From: Nitrosospira sp. Nsp11
GTDB lineage: Bacteria > Pseudomonadota > Gammaproteobacteria > Burkholderiales > Nitrosomonadaceae
Length of the DNA stretch: 64,000 bases
Direction: 5' to 3'
Assembly (NCBI RefSeq): GCF_900142705.1
Contig: NZ_FRBV01000012.1
Span: forward strand, 1 to 64,000
Position 1 is the first letter of the stretch. Every line of letters begins with the position of its first letter. Positions 9,544 to 20,171 of this stretch are shown here, piece after piece. Position numbers and translations under genes: made by a program. Under the pieces are notes generated by a model. That model ran no database searches, was not told the DNA's origin, and saw nothing but the letters and a program-made list of their open reading frames with translations.

Positions 9544-10503
9544 CTACCATGAAATTAATACCGCTCCCCAGGTAAATCCTCCTCCTACACCCTCCAGCAG
9601 TACATGCTGACCGGATTGAATGCGGCCATCTCGGACGGCAACATCCAATGCCAACGGAATGGAGGCGGCTGAAGTATTGCCATGCTTGTCTAGCGTGGCA
9701 ACCACCTTCTCCATTGGTATACCCAATTTTTTTGCAGTGGAAATAATGATACGGATATTAGCCTGGTGGGGAATCAACCAATCAATATCGGACACCTCCA
9801 GATTGTTTTCCGCCAAGGCCTCGCGTACCACATCTTCCAGAACTTTTATAGCAAATTTGAAGACTGCATTGCCTTCCATCATAACAAACGGGCTGCCTTG
9901 AATCCTGCCACGAGAAAAACTCCCAGGCGCCGTCAGAATATCTTTATAGCTTCCGTCCGCATGTAAGTGGCTTGAAATTATTCCCGGGCGATCGCTCCGG
10001 GTGAGTACAACAGCACCCGCGCCGTCGCCAAATAGCACGCAGGTACTGCGGTCGCTCCAGTCGAGTATGCGTGAGTAGACTTCGGCCCCTACGACCAAAG
10101 CCGTACGATATTTTCCTGCACGAATAAACATATCGGCGGTGGCAAGCGCATAGATAAAGCCGCTGCACACCGCCTGTACGTCAAATGCGGCGCAATCCTT
10201 CACACCGAGCTTATCCTGCAGAATGCAGGCTGTACTGGGAAAAATTACGTCCGGCGTGGTGGTGGCAACAATAATCAGATCGATCTCTCCAGCATCAACC
10301 TTCGCTGCCTTCATTGCTTCACGGCTGGCATTGAGCGCAAGATCGCTCGCCATCTGGTCATCCGTAGCGATGTGCCGCTGCGCGATACCGGTGCGACTGC
10401 GTATCCACTCGTCGCTGGTATCCACCATTTGCTCAAGATCACGATTGGTGAGAATTTTTTCAGGCAGATAGCTGCCCGTCCCGATAACCCTGGAGTACAT
10501 CAT
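9544..10503 (-). CDS. fabH: 3-oxoacyl-[ACP] synthase III (KAS III)
   Basis: Starts fatty-acid synthesis by condensing acetyl-CoA with malonyl-ACP. The 319-residue product shows the Cys-His-Asn triad of the family: Cys in [15 protein letters not shown] (about residue 113), His in [12 protein letters not shown] and Asn in [14 protein letters not shown]. Two consecutive ATG codons overlap the plsX stop, so translation is coupled to plsX; either may be used. Confidence 0.95.
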   Translation of the reverse strand: MMYSRVIGTGSYLPEKILTNRDLEQMVDTSDEWIRSRTGIAQRHIATDDQMASDLALNASREAMKAAKVDAGEIDLIIVATTTPDVIFPSTACILQDKLGVKDCAAFDVQAVCSGFIYALATADMFIRAGKYRTALVVGAEVYSRILDWSDRSTCVLFGDGAGAVVLTRSDRPGIISSHLHADGSYKDILTAPGSFSRGRIQGSPFVMMEGNAVFKFAIKVLEDVVREALAENNLEVSDIDWLIPHQANIRIIISTAKKLGIPMEKVVATLDKHGNTSAASIPLALDVAVRDGRIQSGQHVLLEGVGGGFTWGAVLISW

Positions 10504-11561
10504 GCGCGCTTCTCTTCTGCCAGGGGCCGAGGATATGAGGATGAGTTTTCCGGATGATGTGGCAGTTGCGCAACGCGTTCGCTGATGTGATTCAGCATTC
10601 CGCCGCGAACCTCATCCACCGCCCGGGCAATAGCAAAACCAAACGCGTGACTATCAGCCGAGCCATGGCTTTTAATGACGACCCCACGCAATCCCAGCAA
10701 GCTGGCGCCATTGTACCGGCGGTGATCCACTCGACGCTTGAATGCATTAATGACTGGCGAGGCAATGAGTCCCGCAAATTTCGTGAACAGATTGCGCCTG
10801 AATTCCTCACGCAAGTAAGTGGAAAGCATTTGCGCCACCCCTTCCGACGTTTTCAGGGCCACATTCCCCACGAATCCGTCGCACACAACCACATCAGTTG
10901 TTCCTTTATAAATGTCGTTACCCTCGATATTGCCGTAAAAATTAAGTCCGCTGTTACGTAGCAGCTCTGCTGCCCGCTTCACTACCTCGTTGCCCTTGAT
11001 CTCTTCCTCGCCTATATTCAGCAAGCCGATGCTGGGCTTCTCGTTATTTTCCACGGAAGAAACCAACGTGGCCCCCATCAACCCGAATTGAAGCAGATGC
11101 TCCGCGTTACAATCCACATTGGCGCCTAAGTCGAGGACATATGTGTGTCCCTTTATGGTGGGCAATACCACAGCCAGAGCCGGTCGATCGATTCCAGGAA
11201 GTGTTTTCAGCACGAACCGGGAAGTTGCTATCAATGCGCCGGTGTTACCCGCGCTGACACACGCCTGTGCTTCACCGCTCTTTACCAGATTGATAGCAAC
11301 TCGCATCGAGGAGTTTTTCTTGCCGCGTAACGCCAGCGCCGGCGACTCGTCCATGCCCACTACTTCACTTGCGGCCTGAATCCTCAACCGGGGGCCAAGT
11401 GCAGCCTTGGCGACGCGCAATTCAGCTTCGATAACGTCGGGCAGCCCTACCAGAATGATGTCACTTCCGGTGTTACGATGGAGATACTCGACGACTGCAG
11501 GAACCGTCACATGAGGGCCGTGATCGCCACCCATGCAGTCTACAGCTACGGTGATATTCAA
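10500..11561 (-). CDS. plsX: Phosphate acyltransferase PlsX
   Basis: Converts acyl-ACP to acyl-phosphate for phospholipid synthesis. The 353-residue protein begins [20 protein letters not shown] and contains [40 protein letters not shown] and [16 protein letters not shown], all diagnostic of PlsX. It lies between rpmF and fabH, the conserved arrangement, and shares its stop with the tandem fabH start codons. Confidence 0.96.
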   Translation of the reverse strand: MNITVAVDCMGGDHGPHVTVPAVVEYLHRNTGSDIILVGLPDVIEAELRVAKAALGPRLRIQAASEVVGMDESPALALRGKKNSSMRVAINLVKSGEAQACVSAGNTGALIATSRFVLKTLPGIDRPALAVVLPTIKGHTYVLDLGANVDCNAEHLLQFGLMGATLVSSVENNEKPSIGLLNIGEEEIKGNEVVKRAAELLRNSGLNFYGNIEGNDIYKGTTDVVVCDGFVGNVALKTSEGVAQMLSTYLREEFRRNLFTKFAGLIASPVINAFKRRVDHRRYNGASLLGLRGVVIKSHGSADSHAFGFAIARAVDEVRGGMLNHISERVAQLPHHPENSSSYPRPLAEEKRA

Positions 11562-11618
11562 TTTTGGGACGCCCTTGAGATGGGGATAAATTTAATATCC
11601 CCTGAACGGCGGGGCGAT

Positions 11619-11798
11619 TTAATCTCCTTTTGATTTGACGACCTTTCTGCCCCGGTAATAACCCGTCGGACTGATGTGGTGACGCAAATGTACTTCGCCA
11701 GTGCCGGGATCTACCGTCAACGGCGAACTGGTCAGAGAATCATGCGAACGGTGCATGCCGCGCTTGGATGGGGATTTCTTATTCTGTTGGACTGCCAT
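11619..11798 (-). CDS. rpmF: 50S ribosomal protein L32
   Basis: A 59-residue basic protein beginning [20 protein letters not shown] and ending KVVKSKGD, with the family's [14 protein letters not shown] segment. Found by reading the minus strand between plsX and yceD; GGAGCTGAATACC precedes the ATG. This L32 lacks the four zinc-ligand cysteines of the C+ type. The yceD-rpmF-plsX order is conserved in proteobacteria and links ribosome and lipid synthesis. Confidence 0.95.
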   Translation of the reverse strand: MAVQQNKKSPSKRGMHRSHDSLTSSPLTVDPGTGEVHLRHHISPTGYYRGRKVVKSKGD

Positions 11799-11823
11799 GG
11801 TATTCAGCTCCTTAAATATATTT

Positions 11824-12321
11824 TCAATGCAGGTTTTTCAGTGCCGCCAGTGCAGCAAAAAGAGATCTTTCCCCTGCCGTGTCCTTACTATCCTGCTTGA
11901 TCGAACATTCACTTTCCCCGTGACGTGGGGAAGTTGGCAAACTCAGGATTATTTCATCCTCAATCAGCGCCACAACATCCATGTCGGGGGTCGCCAGAAC
12001 ACACTCGACTGATTCATCTTCATCAAGGCGACACAGCTCATTTTCATTTTGCGCCAGCAGCAGATACGCCTGCAAATCCAGCACATATCCGTATTCCCCC
12101 AGACAACGCTGGCAACGGAGATTTATCGACCCCTGAACATCTATTTTCAGGAGCGGCCTGGCATTTATGTCCAGCGCGCCAGTAATCGCGTACTGCAACT
12201 CGCCGCCCCCGGACGTCAGATAATCCTGTAACCGCTCGAACTCGGACAGTGCGATTTTACCATGATGCGCTTCGGCATTACGGGCAAAATCGAGAGCATC
12301 AATGATGAGCCGTACCGCCAT
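11824..12321 (-). CDS. yceD: YceD family (DUF177) protein, 23S rRNA accumulation
   Basis: A 165-residue acidic protein of the DUF177/YceD family, which supports 23S rRNA accumulation in E. coli and plants. It carries the family's zinc-like motif [10 protein letters not shown] near residue 75 and the acidic stretch that follows, including [12 protein letters not shown]. It is the first gene of the minus-strand yceD-rpmF-plsX-fab operon, 25 bases upstream of rpmF, and is divergent from yceF. Confidence 0.9.
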   Translation of the reverse strand: MAVRLIIDALDFARNAEAHHGKIALSEFERLQDYLTSGGGELQYAITGALDINARPLLKIDVQGSINLRCQRCLGEYGYVLDLQAYLLLAQNENELCRLDEDESVECVLATPDMDVVALIEDEIILSLPTSPRHGESECSIKQDSKDTAGERSLFAALAALKNLH

Positions 12322-12548
12322 AGGAGTAGAAATCTTTTTTATAAAATGAAAATGTGAATATTCTCTTTTGCGTATCGCCCACTACGCTGCTTCAATTTCA
12401 TCCGTCAATGCTGTTCAATTGATAAATTTGCGTATTTAAGATTAAAATCTCGCGGGCATGTATTCTTGTGTGCATGTATGTATACGGTATACGGCGCGCA
12501 TAATATATTTTTTGCCTCTGAGTGTCAAAAACCTGATAAAGATAAACT
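12322..12548. promoter_or_regulatory. Divergent promoter region of yceD and yceF
   Basis: About 230 AT-rich bases separate the divergent starts of yceD and yceF and must hold the promoter for the rpmF-plsX-fab operon. A GTATACGGTATACG direct repeat of GTATACG lies at about 12480-12493. No promoter element was assigned with certainty. Confidence 0.4.
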
Positions 12549-13145
12549 TTGAAAACACAACAAATTGCCCAGCCACTTGTATTGGGATCCAGTTCCATAT
12601 ATCGCCACGAACTGCTTCGGCGCCTGCAAATTCCATTTGAAGTTTATAATCCGGAAATAGATGAAACTCCGCTGGCTGGAGAGAGTCCTGACACTACTGC
12701 CTTGCGCTTGGCGGCCGCAAAGACTCGCATGGTTGCCGTAAATTACCCTGGTGCCTTGATCATAGGCGCTGACCAGGTGGCGGTATTGGGAGGGATTCAA
12801 CTCGGCAAACCACTCAATCATGCAAATGCCACCCAGCAGTTGCGCCTCATCCGCGGAAAAGAGGTAGTGTTTCATACTGCATTGAGCCTTCTTAATAGCG
12901 ATAAAGACAATATGCAGATACGGCTCGTCTCGTCCCGCGTCAAATTCCGAAAATTAAGCGATCAGCAAATTGACAACTATCTCGATAGAGAACAGCCGTA
13001 TCACTGCGCCGGAAGCGCCAAACTGGAAGGATTGGGGATAGCGCTGATCGAACATATAGTAAGCGAGGATCCCAGTGCACTGATTGGGTTACCGCTGATT
13101 GCACTGGTGGAAATGCTGACGCGCGAAGGGGTAGAGATAGTGTGA
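12549..13145 (+). CDS. yceF: Maf-like nucleotide pyrophosphatase YceF
   Basis: House-cleaning pyrophosphatase of the Maf family; the YceF branch hydrolyses modified GTP such as m7GTP. The 198-residue protein shows [39 protein letters not shown] (catalytic Asp) and the [13 protein letters not shown] loop typical of YceF rather than of the dTTPase Maf (YhdE). Start is TTG with a weak ribosome binding site. Position opposite yceD-rpmF matches E. coli. The last four bases overlap the next gene. Confidence 0.88.
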   Translation: MKTQQIAQPLVLGSSSIYRHELLRRLQIPFEVYNPEIDETPLAGESPDTTALRLAAAKTRMVAVNYPGALIIGADQVAVLGGIQLGKPLNHANATQQLRLIRGKEVVFHTALSLLNSDKDNMQIRLVSSRVKFRKLSDQQIDNYLDREQPYHCAGSAKLEGLGIALIEHIVSEDPSALIGLPLIALVEMLTREGVEIV

Positions 13146-13849
13146 ATTCCGGTACTCTCTATCTCATTCCCGCTCCCTTGGGCCCATGCGATATCACCTG
13201 GATAATCCCCCCCGCTGTCCGGCAATGCATAGCGGCGCTGGATCATTATATTGTCGAGCATCCAAAAACCGCGAGGCAATTTCTGAAACAAATCGGTTGC
13301 GTCCTGCCATTACAGCAAATCAGCATGCAGGTATTGGATGAACACACTCACGCCAGGGAATATGAAAAACTGCTTGCACCCCTCCTCGAAGGTAGCGACA
13401 TCGGACTTTTGTCTGAAGCGGGTTCTCCGGCGGTGGCGGACCCTGGGGCGGGATTAGTGCGCCTTGCTCATCAAAAAAAAATCCGGGTGATGCCACTGGT
13501 AGGACCATCCTCCATACTGCTGGCTTTGATGTCGTCGGGATTGAACGGTCAGCGCTTCACTTTTCACGGTTACCTTCCCGTTGAAAATAACAGGCGCGCC
13601 AAAAAAATAGCTGAGCTGGAAAAAGATTCGATAACTGGCGATCAAACCCAGATATTTATCGAAACGCCATATCGCAACCAAAAGTTACTGGAATCTATTC
13701 TTTTTAACTGCCGCGATGACACTGCTCTTTGCATCGCCTGCAATCTGACCTTGACAAATGAATTCATTTCAACCAGAACAGTCAAAGAATGGAAACATAC
13801 TTTACCCGATATTCATAATAAACCCGCTATCTTTTTGCTGCAGGGTTGA
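13142..13849 (+). CDS. RsmI-like SAM-dependent methyltransferase (tetrapyrrole methylase fold)
   Basis: A 235-residue protein of the tetrapyrrole/corrin methylase superfamily, close to 16S rRNA C1402 ribose methylase RsmI. It shows LYLIPAPLG at the N-terminus, [20 protein letters not shown] (SAM-binding) and [26 protein letters not shown]. RsmI itself is near 280 residues and begins LYVVATPIGN, so this is a shorter paralogue; betaproteobacteria often carry it next to yceF. GTG start overlaps the yceF stop by four bases, showing tight coupling. The methylated substrate is not predictable. Confidence 0.82.
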   Translation: MNSGTLYLIPAPLGPCDITWIIPPAVRQCIAALDHYIVEHPKTARQFLKQIGCVLPLQQISMQVLDEHTHAREYEKLLAPLLEGSDIGLLSEAGSPAVADPGAGLVRLAHQKKIRVMPLVGPSSILLALMSSGLNGQRFTFHGYLPVENNRRAKKIAELEKDSITGDQTQIFIETPYRNQKLLESILFNCRDDTALCIACNLTLTNEFISTRTVKEWKHTLPDIHNKPAIFLLQG

Positions 13850-13868
13850 CTGACAGGCAAAATTGTAA

Positions 13869-14825
13869 TCACCGCAACCCTCCACCGATTCCCGTGGTAA
13901 TCAGCGCCTCCGCCGCTACAGCGCCGAAACGGCGAGCGAGACGCTCGCTGAATCCTTCCCGGGTCGTGTAATCCACAATGCGTTCGGCCTTGATAATTTC
14001 CCGCGCGACGTAGTCCGCACTGCCCATTGCGTCGACGAGCCCCAGCTCTATGCTTTTTTCGCCCGTCCAGACGATGCCGCTGAATATCTCTGGCGTTTCC
14101 TTCAGGCGCACCCCCCTTCCCTCCTTCACCACCTGGATAAATTGTTCGTGGATATCGTTGAGCATTTTTTTGGCGTATTCCTCCTGGCTGGGGTTGGTAG
14201 GCGAAAAAGGATCAAGAAAGCCTTTGTTTTCCCCTGCCGTGAGCAACCGCCGTTCGACGCCAAGCTTTTCCATTGCGCCGGTAAAACCGAATCCGTTCAT
14301 CAGCACGCCGATGGAACCGACCATACTGGCCTTGTCCACGTAAATTTTATCGGCGGCGACGGCGACATAATAACCACCGGATGCGCAGATATCTTCTACC
14401 ACGGCATAAAGAGGAATTTCAGGATACTCGGCACGCAGACGGCGGATCTCATCATTGATGTAGCCCGCCTGTACCGGACTCCCCCCCGGGCTGTTGATAC
14501 GCAGAATCACACCCTGCGTTTTTGCATCCTTGAATGCATGTTGCAAGCCGGCATTAATATTATCAGCGCTGCTAACGCTATCGGGGGAGATTACGCCCCG
14601 CAACTCGACCAGGGCAGTATGTTTACGGGACATGGACATATCGTCCCCACCGAACCAGCCAGAAAAGATGAATAACAAAATAAACAAATAGATAAATGTA
14701 AGCGACTTGAAAAATACGCTCCATTGACGCGCCTTGCGTTGTTCCTGCAAAGAAGACAGCGCTAATTTTTCAAGCACCTGCTTTTCCCAACCTTCGGTGC
14801 GATTTTCTGATTCTGAATCTGCCAT
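13869..14825 (-). CDS. sppA: Signal peptide peptidase, S49 family (SppA, 36K type)
   Basis: A 318-residue inner-membrane serine protease that degrades cleaved signal peptides. One transmembrane helix lies at about residues 43-62 (FIYLFILLFIFSGWF). The serine/lysine dyad is visible: nucleophile Ser in EDICASGGYYVA and general-base Lys in DKIYVDKASMVGSIG. It is the short, single-domain form rather than the 67-kDa form. It lies downstream of rluC in the same direction after a 180-base gap. Confidence 0.9.
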   Translation of the reverse strand: MADSESENRTEGWEKQVLEKLALSSLQEQRKARQWSVFFKSLTFIYLFILLFIFSGWFGGDDMSMSRKHTALVELRGVISPDSVSSADNINAGLQHAFKDAKTQGVILRINSPGGSPVQAGYINDEIRRLRAEYPEIPLYAVVEDICASGGYYVAVAADKIYVDKASMVGSIGVLMNGFGFTGAMEKLGVERRLLTAGENKGFLDPFSPTNPSQEEYAKKMLNDIHEQFIQVVKEGRGVRLKETPEIFSGIVWTGEKSIELGLVDAMGSADYVAREIIKAERIVDYTTREGFSERLARRFGAVAAEALITTGIGGGLR

Positions 14826-15007
14826 GTTATTTCAACCCCTCAAATGAAGTGATATAGCGAACTGCGCGGAACCGGGCCTACCAAAAACGTTACGCTTTCT
14901 CATCTATTTCCGCAAACCCATACTTTTCCTCTTGCATGAGTCAGCGATAGAATCCTGGCAGGCTCCATCTGTCGAAAAAATCAGGTATATCGCTCCCGCC
15001 GAGCCTA

Positions 15008-16036
15008 TTATGGGCACAAAGGGGTGGTATCGGCATCCAGCTCAAGCAAAAACTTGCTTAGATCTTCCGCCAGCGGCGCTTCAATACGAAGCTTTCTCCC
15101 GGTTACCGGATGCGTAACTTCGACTGTAAAGGCATGCAGGAACATGCGCTTGAGACCTCGTTCGGGACCGCGCTTCATCAACTCCCTGTTCAACGCGAAG
15201 TCTCCATACTTATCGTCGCCCGCAATGGGGAAACCCAGATGAGCGAGATGCACGCGAATTTGATGAGTACGGCCCGTTTTTAACTCCGCTTCCAACAAAC
15301 TGAAATTCTTCCAGGATTTTTTCAGATTAAAAACGGTGTGAGCGCTCTTTCCCTCTTCGCTTCCCTTCCCCTCGGCGATCACCGCCACGCGCCGTTCGCC
15401 TGCGGGCGTCACGTATTTCTTGAGAAACAGCTTGACGCTTTGTCTTGTGTTGTGCCACTTGCCTTTTACCAGCGTCAGATATCGCTTTTCCATCATCCCT
15501 GCACGGATCACCCGGTGCAGTTCAACGAGCGCAGCCCGATTCTTGGCCAGGAGCAAAATCCCGGAAGTCTCCCTGTCGAGACGATGGACCAGTTCCAGAA
15601 ATTTCCAATCGGGATGCTGAGCACGCAATTGCTCGATGACACCGAAACTTACGCCGCTGCCTCCATGTACCGCAACTCCCGCAGGTTTATTGATGACGAC
15701 AAGGGCTTCATCCTCAAATAAAATTTCGAACGGAATAAACTGGCTTTCAGCTACTTTCTTTTTGAATGGAGAATTTCTTTCCGCCATCCTCACCGGCGGT
15801 ATACGTACCATATCGCCCAGTTGAAGATGGCAATCCGCACCGATGCGCTTGCTGTTAAGTCGCACCTGCCCGCTCCGCAATAGCTGGTAGATATGACTTT
15901 TAGGCACGTTTTTAAGGCGCTTGATCAAGAAATTATCGATACGCTGGCCTTTACTGTCCTCGCCTATAATTTCTGTAACTGCCGGACTCAGAGGAAATTC
16001 TTTGCCTAAATCCTTAGTTCTACTTATACTTGTCAA
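15008..16036 (-). CDS. rluC: 23S rRNA pseudouridine synthase RluC
   Basis: Pseudouridylates 23S rRNA. The 342-residue protein has an N-terminal S4 RNA-binding domain (SHIYQLLRSGQVRLNSKRIG, residues 47-66) and the RluA-family catalytic core with the aspartate in VHRLDRETSGILLL near residue 145, followed by the TGRTHQIRVHLAHLG motif. The start is TTG with GGAA seven bases upstream. Divergent orientation to rne is the same as in E. coli and favours RluC over RluD. Confidence 0.9.
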   Translation of the reverse strand: MTSISRTKDLGKEFPLSPAVTEIIGEDSKGQRIDNFLIKRLKNVPKSHIYQLLRSGQVRLNSKRIGADCHLQLGDMVRIPPVRMAERNSPFKKKVAESQFIPFEILFEDEALVVINKPAGVAVHGGSGVSFGVIEQLRAQHPDWKFLELVHRLDRETSGILLLAKNRAALVELHRVIRAGMMEKRYLTLVKGKWHNTRQSVKLFLKKYVTPAGERRVAVIAEGKGSEEGKSAHTVFNLKKSWKNFSLLEAELKTGRTHQIRVHLAHLGFPIAGDDKYGDFALNRELMKRGPERGLKRMFLHAFTVEVTHPVTGRKLRIEAPLAEDLSKFLLELDADTTPLCP

Positions 16037-16443
16037 TTCGGGGTTCCAGCCTATCCTTTATCCGGTGCGTGAAGTGGCGCTGTTGATGGGATTTTTTCCG
16101 AGGTATAAGAGCCAATCCCGAAATCTGGTTAACGTCGCTCACCACTAAAGTAGCGATAGTAATGGATTTACGCGCTCGAAGCACACGTCGATTTCAGTTT
16201 TCAGTTTCGTAGCGCCCGCTTGCGGGCAGCCATAGTCGAAGCCTGATTGAAACTTAATTTCCTGGTTCTGCTTGTCAGAAAAGCAGGGCCACTGTGACAA
16301 GCCAGAGAAATAGTCATCTTACACCAGCAGCCCGACATACATGACAAAGTTGCCTGACTAAAAGCTCTCGTATACGCTGCGTCGGGGACTTTCCCCTTTG
16401 CGCGTAGGCTATCTACCCGTGACCAGAGCGCGGGGGGCATAAA
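16037..16443 (+). promoter_or_regulatory. rne leader and divergent rluC/rne promoter region
   Basis: About 400 bases precede rne. A compact GCCCGC-TT-GCGGGC hairpin lies at 16210-16223 and further partly complementary stretches follow. In E. coli the long rne 5' leader folds and mediates autoregulation by RNase E; by analogy this region may do the same, but conservation of the fold was not tested. Confidence 0.4.
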
Positions 16444-19272
16444 ATGAAACGCATGCTATTTAATGCGACACAGCCGGAAGAACTGCGTGTCGCCATTGTT
16501 GATGGTCAAAAGCTTATTGACCTCGACATTGAATCTGCCGGCAAGGAACAACGCAAGAGCAATATCTACAAAGCAGTTATTACCCGCCTTGAGCCGAGCC
16601 TCGAAGCCGCTTTTGTCGAGTACGGCGGCGAACGGCATGGCTTTCTGCCATTCAAGGAAATTTCCCGCTCCTATTTCAAGGAAAATGCAGACCCGGCACG
16701 CGTTCGCGTCCAGGATGCGCTTCGTGAAGGCCAGGAGCTCATTGTTCAGGTGGACAAGGACGAACGCGGAACCAAGGGAGCTGCACTAACCACCTATATT
16801 TCCCTGGCTGGTCGCTATCTGGTCCTGATGCCCAACAATCCTCGCGGCGGAGGCGTATCGCGCCGCATAGAGGGCGAAGACCGCGCGGAACTGCGTGATG
16901 TCATGGCGCAACTGAGCATTCCTTCCGGCATGAGCATTATAGCCCGTACTGCTGGAATAGGGCGAAGTGAAGAAGAATTGCAGTGGGATCTTAATTATCT
17001 GCTGCAACTGTGGCGTGCCATTGAAGATGCTTCCAGCAGCCAAAGCGGCGCTTTCCTGATTTATCAGGAAAGCAGCCTGGTAATCCGCGCCATACGAGAT
17101 TACTTTCATCAGGAGATCGGCGAAATCCTGATTGATACTGAAAGTATCTACGAGCAGGCGTGCCAGTTCATGAGCCACGTCATGCCGGCCAATGTCAATC
17201 GGGTCAAGCTTTACCGCGACGATGTGCCGCTATTTTCGCGTTTTCAGATTGAGCACCAGATCGAAACCGCTTATTCGCGTCAAGTCACACTACCCTCGGG
17301 CGGTGCGATCGTTATTGATCATACAGAAGCGCTGGTGTCGGTTGACGTAAACTCGGCGCGCGCCACTCGCGGTTCGGATATCGAACAAACTGCGCTCAAC
17401 ACGAACCTGGAAGCCGCCGAAGAAATCGCTCGGCAACTGCGCCTGCGCGACCTGGGCGGACTCGTAGTCATTGACTTCATCGATATGGAAATCGCTCGTA
17501 ACCAGCGTGAGGTGGAAAATCGGCTGCACGATGCGTTGCGTTATGACCGCGCACGCGTGCAGATGGGCAAGATTTCCCGTTTTGGTCTGCTTGAATTATC
17601 GCGTCAGCGCCTGCGTCCTTCGCTGGGTGAGAGTAGTTATATCTCCTGCCCGCGTTGCCACGGTACCGGACACATCCGCGGCACTGATTCCTCTGCATTG
17701 CATATTCTAAGGATAATTCAGGAAGAAGCGATGAAAGAGAATACCGCCGTGCTTCACGCTCAGGTACCAGTTGATGTAGCCACCTATCTACTAAATGAGA
17801 AGCGCGCGGAAATTCATGCAATCGAAGCCCGATTAAAGGTAAGCGTAGTACTGATTCCGAACATTCATCTCGAAACGCCAAACTACAACATCACCCGCTT
17901 GCGTCATGACGATGTGAAACTGGGTGAAATTCAAACCAGCTATCAAATGGTGGAGAAACCGGCCACCGAAATTGCGTTACCGTCAGCTGCGCAAGAGGCC
18001 AAGCCGGCACGGCAACAAGCTGCCGTCCGAGGTATTACTCCGCCGCAACCCGCTCCGATACGTGAGCGTAAATCTCATCATGAACCTGAGCAGCTTTCTT
18101 TTCTGGATAGAATATTCAGCTGGTTCAAACAGATGGGCGTGGCAGAAAACAATGTGCGGCCAGAACAGATAAAGACCGGCCTGCAACGAGCAGAGCGCGG
18201 CCGTGGCCGTCGAGAGCGCGGGCGCGAAGCGCGCGATGTTGAGCACGAAAAAACACCGCGAGTCACTCAGCGTGGGCGCGACGATCGTGGTGAGCATGGC
18301 AGTGAAGCCGCTAATGCATCGAGTCTTACCCGAGACGCTGCGCCTCAACGTGGGGAACGTAGTGATGGGAAGTTGCAGAGTGAGCGGCCCATTCAAAAAA
18401 AGCATCCGCGACCACCACGCGAAGAGAAGATCCGAACCGACCTCAAGCCGCGGCCAGAAGAACAGCCGGTGGCTGAAGAGACTTTGCAGCAGGTCGAAGA
18501 TGGTGGCCGCCGCAGACGTCGTGGTGGGAGACAGCGTGATCGAGGTGACCGCACCGAGCGGGCATCCCATGAAAATAAACAGCCAGCGGTAGCAGATTCT
18601 CACACCCAGCACGCTGACCAAGCGGCGCGTGAAGAAAGCCCTGTTCCGGAAGCCCTTTCCGCATCAACACAAGAGGCGTCGGCGCTCATCCTTACCCTTC
18701 CTCCTCTGCAAGCGGCGGAGGCACCTTCGGAGTCAACGGGCAGTCCTCATCCTGAATCATTGCATGAGGATGAAAACATGCCGGTAAATATGCCCGTGAT
18801 GGCCCAGCCAGTGTCGGCAGTGCCGACCTCGGCCTTACCTGTTCCGATAGTGCCTGAGCCGGAAACAGAGCAGGATAAACAGCAAACCGTTCAGGTGCCT
18901 GCTCATGAGCCTATCAAGGAACTGGCGACCGTAAGCCCACCCGCCTCTATCACAACCATGCGGGAACCGTCTCCGGATGAAATTGAAATTGGCAAAACAA
19001 ACAATGAAACTGCCGCGGCCGAAATCGAGGTTATGGCTCCTGTATCAGAACGGGAAGAAACCCGATTGCCTCAACGATCGGATGTAATCGAACCGTTGAA
19101 CCTGGTCGCGAGTGGATTGATCATGATCGAAACACAACCGGACAAGATAAAAACGGCTGAAGCCGAGGCGGCAACAGAATCAGCGCTACCGCAGCGGCGG
19201 CGGAAAAGAACGCCTCCTCCTCCGGTAGTGAACCAGGACGAACCGTTGGTGCAAGTCGAAACGCATAAATAG
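16444..19272 (+). CDS. rne: Ribonuclease E
   Basis: Essential endonuclease for mRNA decay and rRNA/tRNA processing and scaffold of the degradosome. The 942-residue protein begins [20 protein letters not shown] and has an S1 domain at about residues 37-120, the DNase I-like Mg2+ site aspartates in [13 protein letters not shown] (about 300) and VIDFIDME (about 343), and the zinc link [12 protein letters not shown] near 402. From about residue 500 to the end it is low-complexity Arg-, Pro- and Glu-rich sequence, the RNA- and protein-binding scaffold region, which diverges fast between species. A terminator follows. Confidence 0.96.
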   Translation: MKRMLFNATQPEELRVAIVDGQKLIDLDIESAGKEQRKSNIYKAVITRLEPSLEAAFVEYGGERHGFLPFKEISRSYFKENADPARVRVQDALREGQELIVQVDKDERGTKGAALTTYISLAGRYLVLMPNNPRGGGVSRRIEGEDRAELRDVMAQLSIPSGMSIIARTAGIGRSEEELQWDLNYLLQLWRAIEDASSSQSGAFLIYQESSLVIRAIRDYFHQEIGEILIDTESIYEQACQFMSHVMPANVNRVKLYRDDVPLFSRFQIEHQIETAYSRQVTLPSGGAIVIDHTEALVSVDVNSARATRGSDIEQTALNTNLEAAEEIARQLRLRDLGGLVVIDFIDMEIARNQREVENRLHDALRYDRARVQMGKISRFGLLELSRQRLRPSLGESSYISCPRCHGTGHIRGTDSSALHILRIIQEEAMKENTAVLHAQVPVDVATYLLNEKRAEIHAIEARLKVSVVLIPNIHLETPNYNITRLRHDDVKLGEIQTSYQMVEKPATEIALPSAAQEAKPARQQAAVRGITPPQPAPIRERKSHHEPEQLSFLDRIFSWFKQMGVAENNVRPEQIKTGLQRAERGRGRRERGREARDVEHEKTPRVTQRGRDDRGEHGSEAANASSLTRDAAPQRGERSDGKLQSERPIQKKHPRPPREEKIRTDLKPRPEEQPVAEETLQQVEDGGRRRRRGGRQRDRGDRTERASHENKQPAVADSHTQHADQAAREESPVPEALSASTQEASALILTLPPLQAAEAPSESTGSPHPESLHEDENMPVNMPVMAQPVSAVPTSALPVPIVPEPETEQDKQQTVQVPAHEPIKELATVSPPASITTMREPSPDEIEIGKTNNETAAAEIEVMAPVSEREETRLPQRSDVIEPLNLVASGLIMIETQPDKIKTAEAEAATESALPQRRRKRTPPPPVVNQDEPLVQVETHK

Positions 19273-19297
19273 GAATCGATATTTGCAAAAGATAAAA

Positions 19298-19325
19298 GGC
19301 GGGACAGAACACTCCCGCCTTTTTA
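19298..19325 (+). terminator. Rho-independent terminator of rne
   Basis: GGCGGGA and TCCCGCC arms (19298-19319) around an eight-base loop are followed by TTTTT, 26 bases after the rne stop. Confidence 0.9.
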
Positions 19326-19452
19326 CTGCACCTGCGAAGTACTGGTTCAGGCGTCATTCTCTAGCCTCTGTCGGACTTAAAGGAAATCGACTACAAAGCG
19401 TCTGGCCGGTTCATATTTCGCCGCGATTCTTCAAGCCCACAGAGGCTGCCAG

Positions 19453-19962
19453 CTATTTTTCACCACGAACCCGGATGAGCAATCCGCGTCCCGCTTCCTC
19501 GACCAAATTCAGTACGTGTTCGAAACCCTGATTTCCTCCAAAATAAGGATCAGGCACCTCCTCCACGCCTTCCGAATACCGCTCACTGTATTGCATCAGC
19601 AACCCAAGCTTATGGCTGTATTGGGGCGGACATTCTCGTTCGAGTATGGCCAGATTGGCCTTATCCATCGCCAGAATATAGTCAAAAACCTCAAAATCCG
19701 TTTCATCCACCTGACGGGCGCGCAACCCGGTTGCGTCATAGCCTCGCTGCGCCGCCGCTTTCTGAGCGCGCGCGTCCGGCGGTGCACCGATATGATAATC
19801 ATGCGTACCGGCAGAATCGATGTGGATGGCGTTCTCAAAGCCGGCAGCGGTAACTTGATGTCTGAAGACAACCTCCGCAGTGGGAGAGCGACAAATATTG
19901 CCCATGCAAACAAACAGAACACGAGTCTTGGTATTTTTTCCTCTGTTCATAATAATCAACAA
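19453..19962 (-). CDS. Low-molecular-weight protein tyrosine phosphatase
   Basis: A 169-residue phosphatase of the LMW-PTP family (related to Wzb/YwlE). The P-loop CMGNICRSP (nucleophile Cys, Arg) is near residue 19 and the general-acid loop reads VPDPYFGG near 137. A perfect AAGGAGG lies five bases before TTG at 19960-19962, which fixes that start; an ATG four codons later is too far from it. In bacteria such enzymes commonly control tyrosine kinases of exopolysaccharide export; no kinase gene is present here, though a phosphohexomutase follows downstream. Confidence 0.9.
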   Translation of the reverse strand: MLIIMNRGKNTKTRVLFVCMGNICRSPTAEVVFRHQVTAAGFENAIHIDSAGTHDYHIGAPPDARAQKAAAQRGYDATGLRARQVDETDFEVFDYILAMDKANLAILERECPPQYSHKLGLLMQYSERYSEGVEEVPDPYFGGNQGFEHVLNLVEEAGRGLLIRVRGEK

Positions 19963-20171
19963 TACCTCCTTGTGTCCCTATTCCCTTACCCGAACATAAT
20001 ATTATAATACATCGCAATATCAAGTATTACCGGTGCTGTCGAGCAAGTTGAAGAATCGATATTCTCTATCTCTGCAATAGCGAACTTTCGAACAAGTGCG
20101 ACGGCGAAGCGTTCCGGTCCACTGACCTGATAACTGAACCGGACAGTGGGAACGCTGTTGTGGACGGTTAT

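Noticed and set aside
12398-12598. Small minus-strand genes in the yceD-yceF gap
   Set aside because: Frames overlap the yceF start and have no ribosome binding site.
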